A program made the translations under genes and the position numbers. A stretch of 64,000 nt of DNA, taken from assembly GCF_003935425.1 (NCBI RefSeq), contig NZ_RHQN01000001.1:682001-746000 (forward strand), written 5' to 3'. Shown here one piece after another: positions 52,625-61,419 of this stretch. A model generated the notes under the pieces. That model searched no databases and was not told where the DNA came from. It saw only the letters and a program-made list of their open reading frames with translations. The stretch is from Pseudomonas sp. v388 (lineage in GTDB: Bacteria; Pseudomonadota; Gammaproteobacteria; Pseudomonadales; Pseudomonadaceae). How positions within the stretch are numbered: the stretch's first letter is position 1; each line of letters begins with the position of its first letter.

Positions 52625-54297
52625 TTGTTCACCCATGCGTCGTAGAGATAAGTCACTGCCAGGGAAGTTTCCAGCCGCACGCCCTGGGTGGTCTTGTAGA
52701 TGCCCAGCCGCGTGCTTTGCGGGTAGGTGGTCAATTGCAGGTACTGGCCGGACGCGATGGCCTGGACCTCGCGGTAGATGCGCTGGCGCTCGGCCGGGTC
52801 CTGGGTGGCCAGGGCGTCCTGCAACAGCGCGTCGAATTGCGGGTCACTGAAGCCTGCGGTGTTCTGGTGGTAACCGCCCACGCCTGCCGGCTGGATGAAT
52901 GCGCTGCTGAAGATGATCCGCAGCACGTCGGCGGTGTTGGTGTTCCAGTAGCCGACGCGGATGTCGTAGTCCCAGTCCGCCTGACGCTTGGTAGCCTGCA
53001 CGTCGCTCATCTGATCCATGATCAGTTCGAACCCGGCCTGGCGCGTGGTGGCCTGCACCTGTTCCCACAGGGTGAATTCCGACGGCGGTGTGCGATTGCC
53101 CAGCACCACCGTGACCTGAAGGCGCTTGCCGTCCTTGAGGCGATAGCCTTCGGCGTCACGCGCGCTCCAGCCTGCTTCATCCAGCAGCTGCGCGGCGCGT
53201 TTGGGGTCGTAGTCCTGAGCGTGTTCGAAGTCCGGGCTGTAGAAGCGCGTGGCCTTGCTCAACGGCCCGCCGGCCCGAGGGAATTCGCTGAAGTAAACGC
53301 TCTTGAGTGCGCCTTCGATATCGGCGCTGCGCACGAAGGCCTCGCGCACCTTGATGTCGCTGAACGGCGCACGGCGGATGTTCAGCGTGCCGTTGGTGGG
53401 GTTGCCGGGACGCTGGGCGATGATCAGTTGCAGATCCGGGTTGCGCCGCGCAGCTTCGTGGGACTCGGGCGGCAGCGCTTCGATCACGTCCACTTCGCCG
53501 GCCTGCAGCGAGGCAAAGCGTACCGACGGTTCCTGGATGAACTTCCAGATGATGCGGTCCAGATACGCCGGGCCTTGATGCCTGGCGGTCGGCGGCGCCG
53601 AGTTGTAATCGGGATTACGCACCAGCTCCACATGGCTCTGGCGATCCCAGCGGGCAACCTTGAACGGGCCGGTGCCGACCGGGCTTTCGCAGTTGACGTC
53701 ACGCGGGCGCTTGAGCGCGTCCGGCGATTCGATACCCAGAAAGCCCTGGGCCAGCACTTCAAGAAACGCCGCATAGGGCGTACTCAATTCGACCCGCGCT
53801 GTGTACGGATCGACGATTTCCGTGCCGCGGTACTGGCGAATGTAGCCGCCTGCGGTGCTGGACTGGGTCTTGGGGTTGGCCATGTGGTCGAGGTTGGCTT
53901 TCACTGCGGCGGCGTTGAAGGGCGTGCCGTCGGTGAAGCGCACGTCCTTGCGCAAATGAAAGGTGTAGAACAGACCGTCAGCGGACACCTCCCAGCGCTC
54001 GGCCAGCCAGGGGCCGATCTTGCCTTCGGCGTCCATGGACACCAGCGAGTCGAGCACCTGCTGGGCGAGAAACACCTGAGGCATGTCGCCGGCCACGTGT
54101 GGGTCCAGGCAGGTAGGCTCGCGGTCAGTGGCATACACCAGAGTGCCGCCGCTGACCGGCACATCGCTGCGCGTCGTGGTTTGCGTGCGGCTGTCGCAAC
54201 CGCTGCTCAACAGCCCCACGAGCGCCAGGCCAACGAGGCCCGGCAAGCAACGCGGCCAGGGTGAATGGGTGAGGAAACGCTGATCGATGTCTGGCAT
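52621..54297 (-). CDS. ABC substrate-binding lipoprotein (oligopeptide/nickel family 5)
   Basis: A 558-residue solute-binding protein with a lipobox (VGLLSSGC, about residues 26-33). Family-5 features: GGTLVYATDREPTCLDPH, EVSADGLFYTFHLRKDVRFTDGTPFNAAAVK and VGTGPFKVARWDRQSHVELVRNPDY. The ligand is probably a sulfur-containing organic compound, given the monooxygenase in the same operon and the sigma-54 promoter upstream. The start is the ATG at 54297, which places the signal peptide properly. Confidence 0.9.
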   Translation of the reverse strand: MPDIDQRFLTHSPWPRCLPGLVGLALVGLLSSGCDSRTQTTTRSDVPVSGGTLVYATDREPTCLDPHVAGDMPQVFLAQQVLDSLVSMDAEGKIGPWLAERWEVSADGLFYTFHLRKDVRFTDGTPFNAAAVKANLDHMANPKTQSSTAGGYIRQYRGTEIVDPYTARVELSTPYAAFLEVLAQGFLGIESPDALKRPRDVNCESPVGTGPFKVARWDRQSHVELVRNPDYNSAPPTARHQGPAYLDRIIWKFIQEPSVRFASLQAGEVDVIEALPPESHEAARRNPDLQLIIAQRPGNPTNGTLNIRRAPFSDIKVREAFVRSADIEGALKSVYFSEFPRAGGPLSKATRFYSPDFEHAQDYDPKRAAQLLDEAGWSARDAEGYRLKDGKRLQVTVVLGNRTPPSEFTLWEQVQATTRQAGFELIMDQMSDVQATKRQADWDYDIRVGYWNTNTADVLRIIFSSAFIQPAGVGGYHQNTAGFSDPQFDALLQDALATQDPAERQRIYREVQAIASGQYLQLTTYPQSTRLGIYKTTQGVRLETSLAVTYLYDAWVNK

Positions 54298-54343
54298 GGG
54301 TACGGGTGCACCTTGTGTCCGTTGCGGGATCTCACAAGGGTGA

Positions 54344-54360
54344 TTGCACAACCCGTGCCG
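54344..54360 (-). promoter_or_regulatory. sigma-54 promoter of the importer-monooxygenase operon
   Basis: Read on the minus strand: GGCACG-N4-GTGCA, with the -24 GG at 54359-54358 and the -12 GC at 54347-54346, exactly 10 bases apart as required. It matches the known TGGCACG-N4-TTGCA pattern except at two positions. The predicted start of transcription is about 54334, 37 bases before the ATG. An imperfect palindrome (CTCAA..CCCC / GGGG..TTGAG, 54363-54391) sits just upstream. Confidence 0.75.
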
Positions 54361-54442
54361 GGCTCAAATCCCCGTAAAACAAGGGGTTGAGCGCGACGAG
54401 CAGTGGAGCGAAAAGGCAGATTGTTGAGTGACTGTCGGTAGA

Positions 54443-54453
54443 GCAACAGTTGC
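54443..54453. promoter_or_regulatory. candidate activator-binding palindrome (GCAACAGTTGC)
   Basis: A perfect palindrome with GCAAC/GTTGC half-sites, about 85 bases upstream of the -24 box and about 110 bases upstream of the predicted transcription start. That is the usual distance for an enhancer-type site of a sigma-54 activator. Related GTTGC/GCAAC half-sites form the palindrome at 45025-45037 ahead of the first monooxygenase gene. Confidence 0.5.
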
Positions 54454-54471
54454 GCAGGCAAAAGAGCCTGT

Positions 54472-56304
54472 TCAGGCTGAAGCAGCTTGCTCGTCGAACA
54501 TCCCGTGCGACTGACGACTCCACAGACGATAGTACTGACCGCGGCGTGCGAGCAGTTCGTCGTGGGGGCCGTCCTCGATGATCCGGCCGTCTTCGAACAC
54601 CACGATGCGATCCAGGTGGGCCACGGTGGACAGCCGGTGCGCGACCACGATCACGGTCTTGTCCTGCATGATCTCGTCGAGCTTCTCCTGTATGAAGCGT
54701 TCGGTGATGGAGTCCAGTGCCGACGTCGCTTCGTCCATCACCAGGATCGGCGCATTCTTGAGCAGTACCCGGGCAATGGCGATGCGCTGCCGCTGGCCGC
54801 CGGACAGTTTGACGCCCCGCTCGCCCACCAGCGAATCGGCGCCCTGATCCATGCTGTCGATGAAGCCGCTGGCTCCGGCGCGGTGAATCGCCTGGGCAAG
54901 ATCTTCAGGCGTGGCGTCCAGCCGACCGTAATGAATGTTTTCGGCGATGCTGCGATGGAACAGCCCCGGTTCCTGAGGAATCACGCCGATCTGGCCGTGC
55001 AGCGAATGCTGGGTCACGTCGCGCACGTCCTGACCATCGATCAACACTTGGCCCTGGTTGACGTCGTACAGCCGCAGCAGCAGGTTGAGCAACGAGGACT
55101 TGCCGGAACCGGAGGTGCCGACCAGGCCGACCCGCTGCCCGGCCGGAATCACCAGCTGCAGATTGTCGAAGACTCGTTTGTCCGGGGAATAGCCGAAGCT
55201 CACGTTGCGAAACTCGATGGCGCCGCGCACCGCCTTCAAAGGCTTGGCATCCGGCCGGTCCACCACTTCGTGGGGTTTGATCAGGGTGCGCACGCCATTG
55301 GCGATATTGCCGGTGGCCTCGAAGAAATCCAGGAAGCGCCGGGACAGGTTGGCGACGTCGGTGATGATCAGCAACGACAGGCTGGTGGCCATTACGAAAG
55401 TGGCGATGTCGATCTGCCCGACACGCCACAGGTACAGCGCGATCAGCAGCATGCCGATTTTCAGCGTCATTCCGCAGACCGACTGGAAACGGCGGATTTT
55501 CTCCATGTAGCCGAACGAACGGCCGGCGGCGTTCAACTCCCGGTCCAGATAATCGCCCAGGTAGCTGTGTTCGAAGGAATGCCGGGCGAACAGACGAATG
55601 TTGGTCAGGTTCGACACCGCGTCCACCACCTTGCCGTTACTGGTGCTGCGCGCCGCCGAGTATTGCTGGGACAGCGGATGACTGCGCCTGGCGAACACAT
55701 AGCACACGGCAATGAACGCCAGCGCCCAGCCGAGCATGAACAGTGCCAGCCACATGGAGGCGGTAGCCAGCACCACCACCGCCAGGGTCAGGGTCACCAA
55801 CAGCGGAATCAGGTCGAACAACAGCAGCGCCAGGGCCTGGCCGACGCCCATGGAGACTTCGGAAATCTTGTGCGCCAGGGCACCGGCGAATTCGCTGCTG
55901 ACAAAGCGGTGAGAATGCTTTTGCAGGTAGGCATAGACCGCGTGAGTGACGGTGCGGCGCTGCATCGGCAGCACCCGGATATGCACGCTGGTGGCGCCAC
56001 GGGTGCAAATCACTTCCAGGGCCAGCAGGCCGACAAACAAGGCCAGCGGTTGTTGCAGCAGTGGCCAGTTCAGCTCCTGCTGGGTTGAGTTGCTCACCAG
56101 CCGGGTGATCTGCCCAAGCACCCAGGGCACCAGCACCGTGCAGATCACGGCAACGATTTGCAGGCACAGAATCGACAGGTACCAGCCGCGGAAGTGGCCG
56201 ACAAAAAAGCGTGCAAAGGCAAACGGCGTGTCGGGAAGCGACTGAATGTTCCAGCTGCGCAGGGCCTGCTGACGATCCTTGTACGAGGTTTTCGAACGGC
56301 TCAT
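54472..56304 (-). CDS. ABC transporter, fused permease/ATPase (MsbA-like exporter)
   Basis: A 610-residue half-transporter: six helices in residues ~35-330, ATPase domain with Walker A GTSGSGKSS, Q-loop VIPQEPGLF, signature LSGGQRQRI, Walker B ILVMDEATSALD and His in VVAHRLSTV. It is the last gene of the second sulfur-region operon, 74 bases after the importer ATPase gene. An exporter beside importers is unusual: it may expel a toxic by-product of desulfurisation or act independently. The domain layout is as in the exporter at 5674. Confidence 0.87.
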   Translation of the reverse strand: MSRSKTSYKDRQQALRSWNIQSLPDTPFAFARFFVGHFRGWYLSILCLQIVAVICTVLVPWVLGQITRLVSNSTQQELNWPLLQQPLALFVGLLALEVICTRGATSVHIRVLPMQRRTVTHAVYAYLQKHSHRFVSSEFAGALAHKISEVSMGVGQALALLLFDLIPLLVTLTLAVVVLATASMWLALFMLGWALAFIAVCYVFARRSHPLSQQYSAARSTSNGKVVDAVSNLTNIRLFARHSFEHSYLGDYLDRELNAAGRSFGYMEKIRRFQSVCGMTLKIGMLLIALYLWRVGQIDIATFVMATSLSLLIITDVANLSRRFLDFFEATGNIANGVRTLIKPHEVVDRPDAKPLKAVRGAIEFRNVSFGYSPDKRVFDNLQLVIPAGQRVGLVGTSGSGKSSLLNLLLRLYDVNQGQVLIDGQDVRDVTQHSLHGQIGVIPQEPGLFHRSIAENIHYGRLDATPEDLAQAIHRAGASGFIDSMDQGADSLVGERGVKLSGGQRQRIAIARVLLKNAPILVMDEATSALDSITERFIQEKLDEIMQDKTVIVVAHRLSTVAHLDRIVVFEDGRIIEDGPHDELLARRGQYYRLWSRQSHGMFDEQAASA

Positions 56305-56378
56305 GGGCCTGGGTTACTCCATTGAATTTGATACAACGCAGATGTTGGGTGCGGACCTTGTGGGGAGCGCACCGACGA

Positions 56379-58043
56379 TCAAATCGCCAATCGCAGAAAA
56401 GCCAGGGAACGCTGGCGGCCGGTCTGTAATTTGGGCACTGCGTCCAGCAGCGCCAGGGTGTACGGGTGGCGTGGTTGATCGAAGACCCGCCGCACAGGCC
56501 CGGCCTCGACGACCACGCCGTCTTTCATGACCAGCACCTGATCGCTGACATGGTTGATCACCCCCAGATCATGGGAGATAAACAGGCAGGCCAGCCCCAG
56601 GCGACGTTTCAGGTCGTCCAGCAGTTCGAGGATCTGCGCCTGCACCGACACGTCCAGCGCCGACACCGGTTCATCGCAGACCAGGATTTCCGGATCGGCC
56701 GCCAGCGCCCGGGCAATCGCCACCCGCTGGCGCTGGCCGCCGGACAGTTCGATGGGGCGCCGCTCCAGCAGGCTGACGTCAAGTTTGACCAGTTCCAGCA
56801 ATGCAGCGGCTCTTTCGGTCAAGGTCGCAGAAGCATGCCCGGCCACCTTCAGCGCTTCGAACAACACCCGTTGCACGGTGTAGCGTGGGTCGAAAGAGCT
56901 GAGCGGGTCCTGAAACACCACCTGAATGCTGCGCCGGGCCTGACGGATTTCCGCCTTGTCCAGCGCCGACCACAGCCGCCCCTTGAGCCGCACCTGGCCG
57001 CTGTCCGGCTGCTCCAGCCCCAGAATCATCCGCGTTAATGTGGTCTTGCCCGAGCCGGATTCACCGACGATGCCCAGGGTCCGGCCGCGCTCCAGATGCA
57101 ACGACACATCGGACACCACTTTGCGCGCCCGACCGTCGGGGCCGGTAAAGGATTTGTTGAGCCGGTCCACTTCCAGCAGGACTTCGCCACCGACGGCAAA
57201 GCACGCCTGGTCAGCCAACGGCGCGCTGGTCGGCCGGCGAAAATGCACCGCCACACCAGCAGTCAACAGGCTTTGGGTATACGGATGTTGTGGGTCACGC
57301 AGAATCCGGTCGACGCTGCCGTGCTCGACGATCACGCCCTTGTGCATCACCGCAATCCGCGTCGCGAGACGCGCGACGACGGCCAGGTCATGGCTGACGA
57401 TCAGCATCGCGGTGTCTTCGTTGCGCAGGGATTCGAGCAGCGCCATCACCTGGGCCTGCACCGTGGCATCCAGCGCGGTGGTGGGTTCGTCGGCAATCAG
57501 CAAACGCGGGTTGCAAGCGATGGCCGAGGCGATCAGCGCCCGTTGGCGCAAGCCGCCGGATAACTGAAACGGGTGCTGGCGGGCGCGCAATTCGGGTTCA
57601 GGAACGCCTACCGAACGCAGCAAGTCGATGACTTTGGTCTGGCGCTCGGCCCGGTCCAGCTCGGTGTGCAGGCGCAGCGGTTCGTCGATTTCCTGACCGA
57701 CCCTGCGCAGCGGATCCAGGGAACCCAGGGCGTCCTGCATGACGAAACCCAGTTGCGCGCCGCGCATCTGCAGCCAGTCGCGTTTGCTGAAGTGCTGCAA
57801 GTCACGGCCTTCGAACGCCAGGCGCCGAGCCTGGATCTGCGCGTGCGCACCGGTCAGCCCGGCCAGGGTGCGAGAGGTGACGCTCTTGCCCGAACCGGAC
57901 TCGCCCACCAGCGCCAGACACTCCCCCGCGTGCAACTGAAAACTGATGCCGCGAATGACGGGCTGGCCGTGGAAATGGACGTGCAGATCCTGAACATCGA
58001 GCAACGGTTGCGCGGCAACCCGCGGCGATACCTGTGCGTTCAT
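56379..58043 (-). CDS. oligopeptide-type ABC importer, two fused ATPase domains (second system)
   Basis: A 554-residue tandem ATPase of the same design as the protein at 49063. Domain 1: VGESGSGKS, LSGGLRQRA, LLIADEPTTALD. Domain 2: VGESGSGKT, QDPLSSFDPR, LSGGQRQRV, ILVCDEPVSALD. The start ATG at 58043 overlaps the permease stop by 4 bases. It pairs with the permeases at 58040 and 62767 and the binding protein at 63699. Confidence 0.9.
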   Translation of the reverse strand: MNAQVSPRVAAQPLLDVQDLHVHFHGQPVIRGISFQLHAGECLALVGESGSGKSVTSRTLAGLTGAHAQIQARRLAFEGRDLQHFSKRDWLQMRGAQLGFVMQDALGSLDPLRRVGQEIDEPLRLHTELDRAERQTKVIDLLRSVGVPEPELRARQHPFQLSGGLRQRALIASAIACNPRLLIADEPTTALDATVQAQVMALLESLRNEDTAMLIVSHDLAVVARLATRIAVMHKGVIVEHGSVDRILRDPQHPYTQSLLTAGVAVHFRRPTSAPLADQACFAVGGEVLLEVDRLNKSFTGPDGRARKVVSDVSLHLERGRTLGIVGESGSGKTTLTRMILGLEQPDSGQVRLKGRLWSALDKAEIRQARRSIQVVFQDPLSSFDPRYTVQRVLFEALKVAGHASATLTERAAALLELVKLDVSLLERRPIELSGGQRQRVAIARALAADPEILVCDEPVSALDVSVQAQILELLDDLKRRLGLACLFISHDLGVINHVSDQVLVMKDGVVVEAGPVRRVFDQPRHPYTLALLDAVPKLQTGRQRSLAFLRLAI

Positions 58044-58939
58044 AAACGTTTTCCTTCGCTGCGGCGCAGCAGTTCGCGGCCGATGGCGGTGATCGAAATG
58101 ACCGTGAAAGTGATCGCCAGCGCCGGCCAGGCCACCAGCCACCAGGCGTTGGCCAGGAAGTTGCGGCCCACAGCCAGCATGGTGCCCCACTCCGGCGCCG
58201 GTGGCGGCGCGCCGAACCCCAGGAAACTCAGGGCCGCGCCGGCAGTGATATTGCCGCCGATGCCGATGGTGGCCAGGATCAGGATCGGCTTGATGGCGTT
58301 GGGCAGCACGTGCCGCCAGATCACTGCCGCTCGGCCCAGGCCCAGCGTGGTCGCGGCCTCTACATAAGCGGCGCCGCGCACCACCTGGGTTTGCGCCCGC
58401 ACCAACCGGGCGTAGCGCGGCACGCTGGCGATGCCCACGGCAATGACCAGGTTCAGCGTGCCCTGGCCGAAGAAAGTGATGATGACCAGCGCCAGCAGCA
58501 GATCCGGAAACGCCAGCAACACATCCACCAGACGCATGACTGCGCTATCGAGCCAGCGCGGGCCGAGCCCGGCCAGCAAGCCAAGCACGGTACCGAGCAC
58601 CAGGCCCATGGCGGTGGCCGCCAGGCCCATCAGCAGCGACGGCCGCACGCCGTGGATCAGCCGGGCCAGCACGTCGCGACCGTTTTCGTCGGTGCCCAGC
58701 CAGTGCAGGGCATCCGGCGCGCGATAAGCGTGGCGTGCCGTGGCTTCCAGCGGGTCGACCGAGGTCAACAGACCCGGCACCAGCGCGGCGATCACCAGCC
58801 ACACCACGAACAGCCCGGCCAGCACCAGGCCGGGCCGAAGCGGCACGCGACGGCGGGTACGGCGCGCAGCGGCTGTGCCATCGCTGACCGTCAGCCCCGG
58901 AACCGGGCCGAGCACGTTGGGTTGGGATACGGTTGTCAT
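58040..58939 (-). CDS. oligopeptide-type ABC permease (DppC-like, second system)
   Basis: A 299-residue permease with six helices. HWLGTDENGRDVLARLIHGVRPSL and the coupling loop YVEAATTLGLGRAAVIWRHVLPNAI are DppC signatures. It follows the aldo/keto reductase gene by 27 bases; its DppB-like partner lies four genes upstream (62767), the metabolic genes being inserted between the two permease genes. Confidence 0.9.
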   Translation of the reverse strand: MTTVSQPNVLGPVPGLTVSDGTAAARRTRRRVPLRPGLVLAGLFVVWLVIAALVPGLLTSVDPLEATARHAYRAPDALHWLGTDENGRDVLARLIHGVRPSLLMGLAATAMGLVLGTVLGLLAGLGPRWLDSAVMRLVDVLLAFPDLLLALVIITFFGQGTLNLVIAVGIASVPRYARLVRAQTQVVRGAAYVEAATTLGLGRAAVIWRHVLPNAIKPILILATIGIGGNITAGAALSFLGFGAPPPAPEWGTMLAVGRNFLANAWWLVAWPALAITFTVISITAIGRELLRRSEGKRL

Positions 58940-58966
58940 GGGCAGTCCTCCGCCAGACCGGTCCGG

Positions 58967-60019
58967 TCAAGGCGCCGGGTTGGGAATCAGGGCGTGGATA
59001 TGAGCGATCTGTTCCAGCAGGGTCGGGGTGAACTCGATGTCCAGCGCGCCCAGGTTTTCCAGCAACTGCGCCTCGCTGGTTTGCCCGGTGAGCACGCTGC
59101 TGACGAACGGCTGGCGGGCGACGAAACCCAGGGCCAGTTGCGCCGGGGTGTAGCCGTAGTCCAGGGCCAGTTGCACGTAAGCGGCAATGGCGCGGCTGGC
59201 CGGTTCGCTGTCGTAGCGATTGAAGGTGCGGTACACCGACGACAGCCGCGAACCTTCGGGCCGCGCACCGTTGAGGTATTTGCCGGTCAGGGCACCGAAC
59301 GCCAGCGGCGAATAGGCCAGCAGACCCACGCCTTCGCGGTGGCTGAATTCGGAAAGCCCACCTTCATACAGGCGATTGAGCAGGCTGTAGGGGTTCTGGA
59401 TCGTGGCGATGCGCGGCAACCCGTGTTGCTCGGCTTTTTGCAGAAACTGCGCCACGCCCCACGGGGTTTCGTTGGACACGCCGATATGGCGAATCTTGCC
59501 GGCCCGTTGCAGTTCGGCCAGCACCTGCAGCGACTCTTCGATGGCCACGCTGTAGCGGTCTTCCACATACGGGTATTCGCGCTGGCCGAAGATATTAGTG
59601 GTGCGGTCCGGCCAGTGCAGTTGGTACAGGTCCAGATAATCGGTATGCAAACGCTTGAGACTGCCTTCCAGGGCGGCGGTGATATTGGCCCGGTCGTGGC
59701 GAGTCAGGCCGTCGCGGATATGGCTGCCGGAACCGGGCTGGCGCGGCGGGCCGATGATCTTGCTGGTCAGCACGATATCCTGACGCCGTCCGCTGCGCGC
59801 CAGCCAACTGCCGATGAAACGCTCGGTGCTGCCCCAGGTGTCGGCATGGGTCGGCGTGGGGTACATCTCGGCGGTGTCCACCAGATTGATGCCGTGCTCC
59901 AGTGCCAGGTCCAGCTGGCCGTGAGCGTCCTGTTCACTGTTCTGGTGGCCCCAGGTCATGGTGCCCAGGCCGAGCAGGCTGACGTTGAGGTCGGTGTTGC
60001 CAAGGGTGCGATAGTTCAT
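58967..60019 (-). CDS. aldo/keto reductase (Tas-like)
   Basis: A 350-residue NADPH-dependent aldo/keto reductase. The TIM-barrel motifs are LGLGTMTWG, NLVDTAEMYPTP (catalytic Asp and Tyr), LTSKI (Lys), LYQLHWPDRTTNIFG (His) and HIGVSNETPWGVAQF. It closely resembles E. coli Tas. In this operon it may reduce an aldehyde or ketone left after oxidative C-S cleavage; the specific substrate is unknown. Confidence 0.88.
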   Translation of the reverse strand: MNYRTLGNTDLNVSLLGLGTMTWGHQNSEQDAHGQLDLALEHGINLVDTAEMYPTPTHADTWGSTERFIGSWLARSGRRQDIVLTSKIIGPPRQPGSGSHIRDGLTRHDRANITAALEGSLKRLHTDYLDLYQLHWPDRTTNIFGQREYPYVEDRYSVAIEESLQVLAELQRAGKIRHIGVSNETPWGVAQFLQKAEQHGLPRIATIQNPYSLLNRLYEGGLSEFSHREGVGLLAYSPLAFGALTGKYLNGARPEGSRLSSVYRTFNRYDSEPASRAIAAYVQLALDYGYTPAQLALGFVARQPFVSSVLTGQTSEAQLLENLGALDIEFTPTLLEQIAHIHALIPNPAP

Positions 60020-60049
60020 CGAAACGATCCGTTCAGAAATGAAAAGGGT

Positions 60050-61396
60050 TCAGGCGCTGCGGGCCTTGGAGGCGCTGCTGTACTGACTGGCCGGGTACGG
60101 CAGACCGAGGTGATCGCGCAGGGTGTGGCCGCTGTATTCGTGGCGGAACACGCCGCGCTGGCGCAGCAGTGGCACCACTTCATCGACGAAGATCTCCACG
60201 CCGGACGGAAACATGTCCGGCATGATGTTGAAGCCGTCGGCGGCGCCTGCCAGGAACCAGTGCTCCAGGGTGTCGGCGACCTGCTCCGGAGTGCCCACCA
60301 GCAGGCGATGGCCGACCAGAATCCGCCGCGACAGCTGGCGAATGGTCAGGTTTTCCCGACGCGCCAGATTCAGCTGCGCTTCGAGAAAGCCATGGGAGCC
60401 GCGCTCGAAGGATTCCACCGGGCCGATCCGCTCCCAGGGCAATGGCTGGTCCGGGTCGAGTTCGCTGACATTCAATCCGACTCGCGCCGCTACCTGATAC
60501 AGCAAACCTTCTTCGCCGTAATAGTCGTTGAGCCGGTCGAACCGGGCGTTGGCTTCTTCTTCGGTGCTGCCGATGACCGTGGACAGCCCCGGCATGATCT
60601 TCAGGTGCTCGGGATTGCGCCCCCACTGGCGGGCGCGATTCTTCATTTCCGTGTAGAAACCCTGGCCGTCTTCCAGCGTGGTCTGGGTGGTGAAGATGGC
60701 GTCGGCATAGCGCGAGCCCAGGGATTTGCCGCCCTCGGACGAACCGGCCTGCACCAGCACCGGCCGACCCTGGGGCGTGCGCGGCAAGTTCAGCGGGCCT
60801 TTGACCGAGAAATGTTTGCCTACGAAATCCGGGGTATGCACCTTTCGCGGGTCGGCGAAGCGGCCATTGATCGCATCGCCGATGATCGCGTCGTCTTCCC
60901 AGCTGTCCCACAGCTTGAGGGTCACGTCGATGAACTCGTCGGCCCGCGCATAACGATCCACATGCAGCGGCGCGCCGGCCAGACCGAAGTTCTGTGCCGC
61001 GGCGTCGCCGGCATTGGTCACCACGTTCCATGCGGCGCGACCGCTGCTGATATGGTCCAGGGAAGAAAAACGCCGGGCCAGATTGAACGGATCGTTATAG
61101 GTGCTGGAGGCGGTGGCGATCACGCCGATGCGCTGCGTCGCCAATGCCACGGCGGTGAGCAACACGGTGGGTTCCAGACGGCCTGCGGGTTGGGTCGCGA
61201 CGTCGCCGCCCAGCGCCGGGCCGTCGGCGAGAAAGATCGCGTCCAGCGTGCCGCGCTCGGAAATGCGCGCGATGTTGCAGTAGTACTCGGCATCCAGATA
61301 GGCGTCGGGCGGCACTTCACCCACCCGCCATGCGGCGGAATGCGAGCCGAAGCCCAGGATGTTCATGCCAATACTCATTTGCCGGTTGCTGCTCAT
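60050..61396 (-). CDS. LLM-class flavin monooxygenase (NtaA/SnaA/DszA family)
   Basis: A 448-residue bacterial-luciferase-like monooxygenase using FMNH2. Visible family segments are ISERGTLDAIFLADGPAL, LEPTVLLTAVALATQRIGVI, ASSTYNDPFNLARRFSSLDH and SGRAAWNVVTNAGDAAAQNFG, then RPVLVQAGSSEGGKSLGSRYADAIF. DszA relatives cleave C-S bonds in sulfones. It lies 23 bases from the upstream SfnB-type gene and 30 bases from the reductase, a compact catabolic cassette. Confidence 0.88.
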   Translation of the reverse strand: MSSNRQMSIGMNILGFGSHSAAWRVGEVPPDAYLDAEYYCNIARISERGTLDAIFLADGPALGGDVATQPAGRLEPTVLLTAVALATQRIGVIATASSTYNDPFNLARRFSSLDHISSGRAAWNVVTNAGDAAAQNFGLAGAPLHVDRYARADEFIDVTLKLWDSWEDDAIIGDAINGRFADPRKVHTPDFVGKHFSVKGPLNLPRTPQGRPVLVQAGSSEGGKSLGSRYADAIFTTQTTLEDGQGFYTEMKNRARQWGRNPEHLKIMPGLSTVIGSTEEEANARFDRLNDYYGEEGLLYQVAARVGLNVSELDPDQPLPWERIGPVESFERGSHGFLEAQLNLARRENLTIRQLSRRILVGHRLLVGTPEQVADTLEHWFLAGAADGFNIMPDMFPSGVEIFVDEVVPLLRQRGVFRHEYSGHTLRDHLGLPYPASQYSSASKARSA

Positions 61397-61419
61397 GGGA
61401 AATCCTTATGGCTGTGGGG

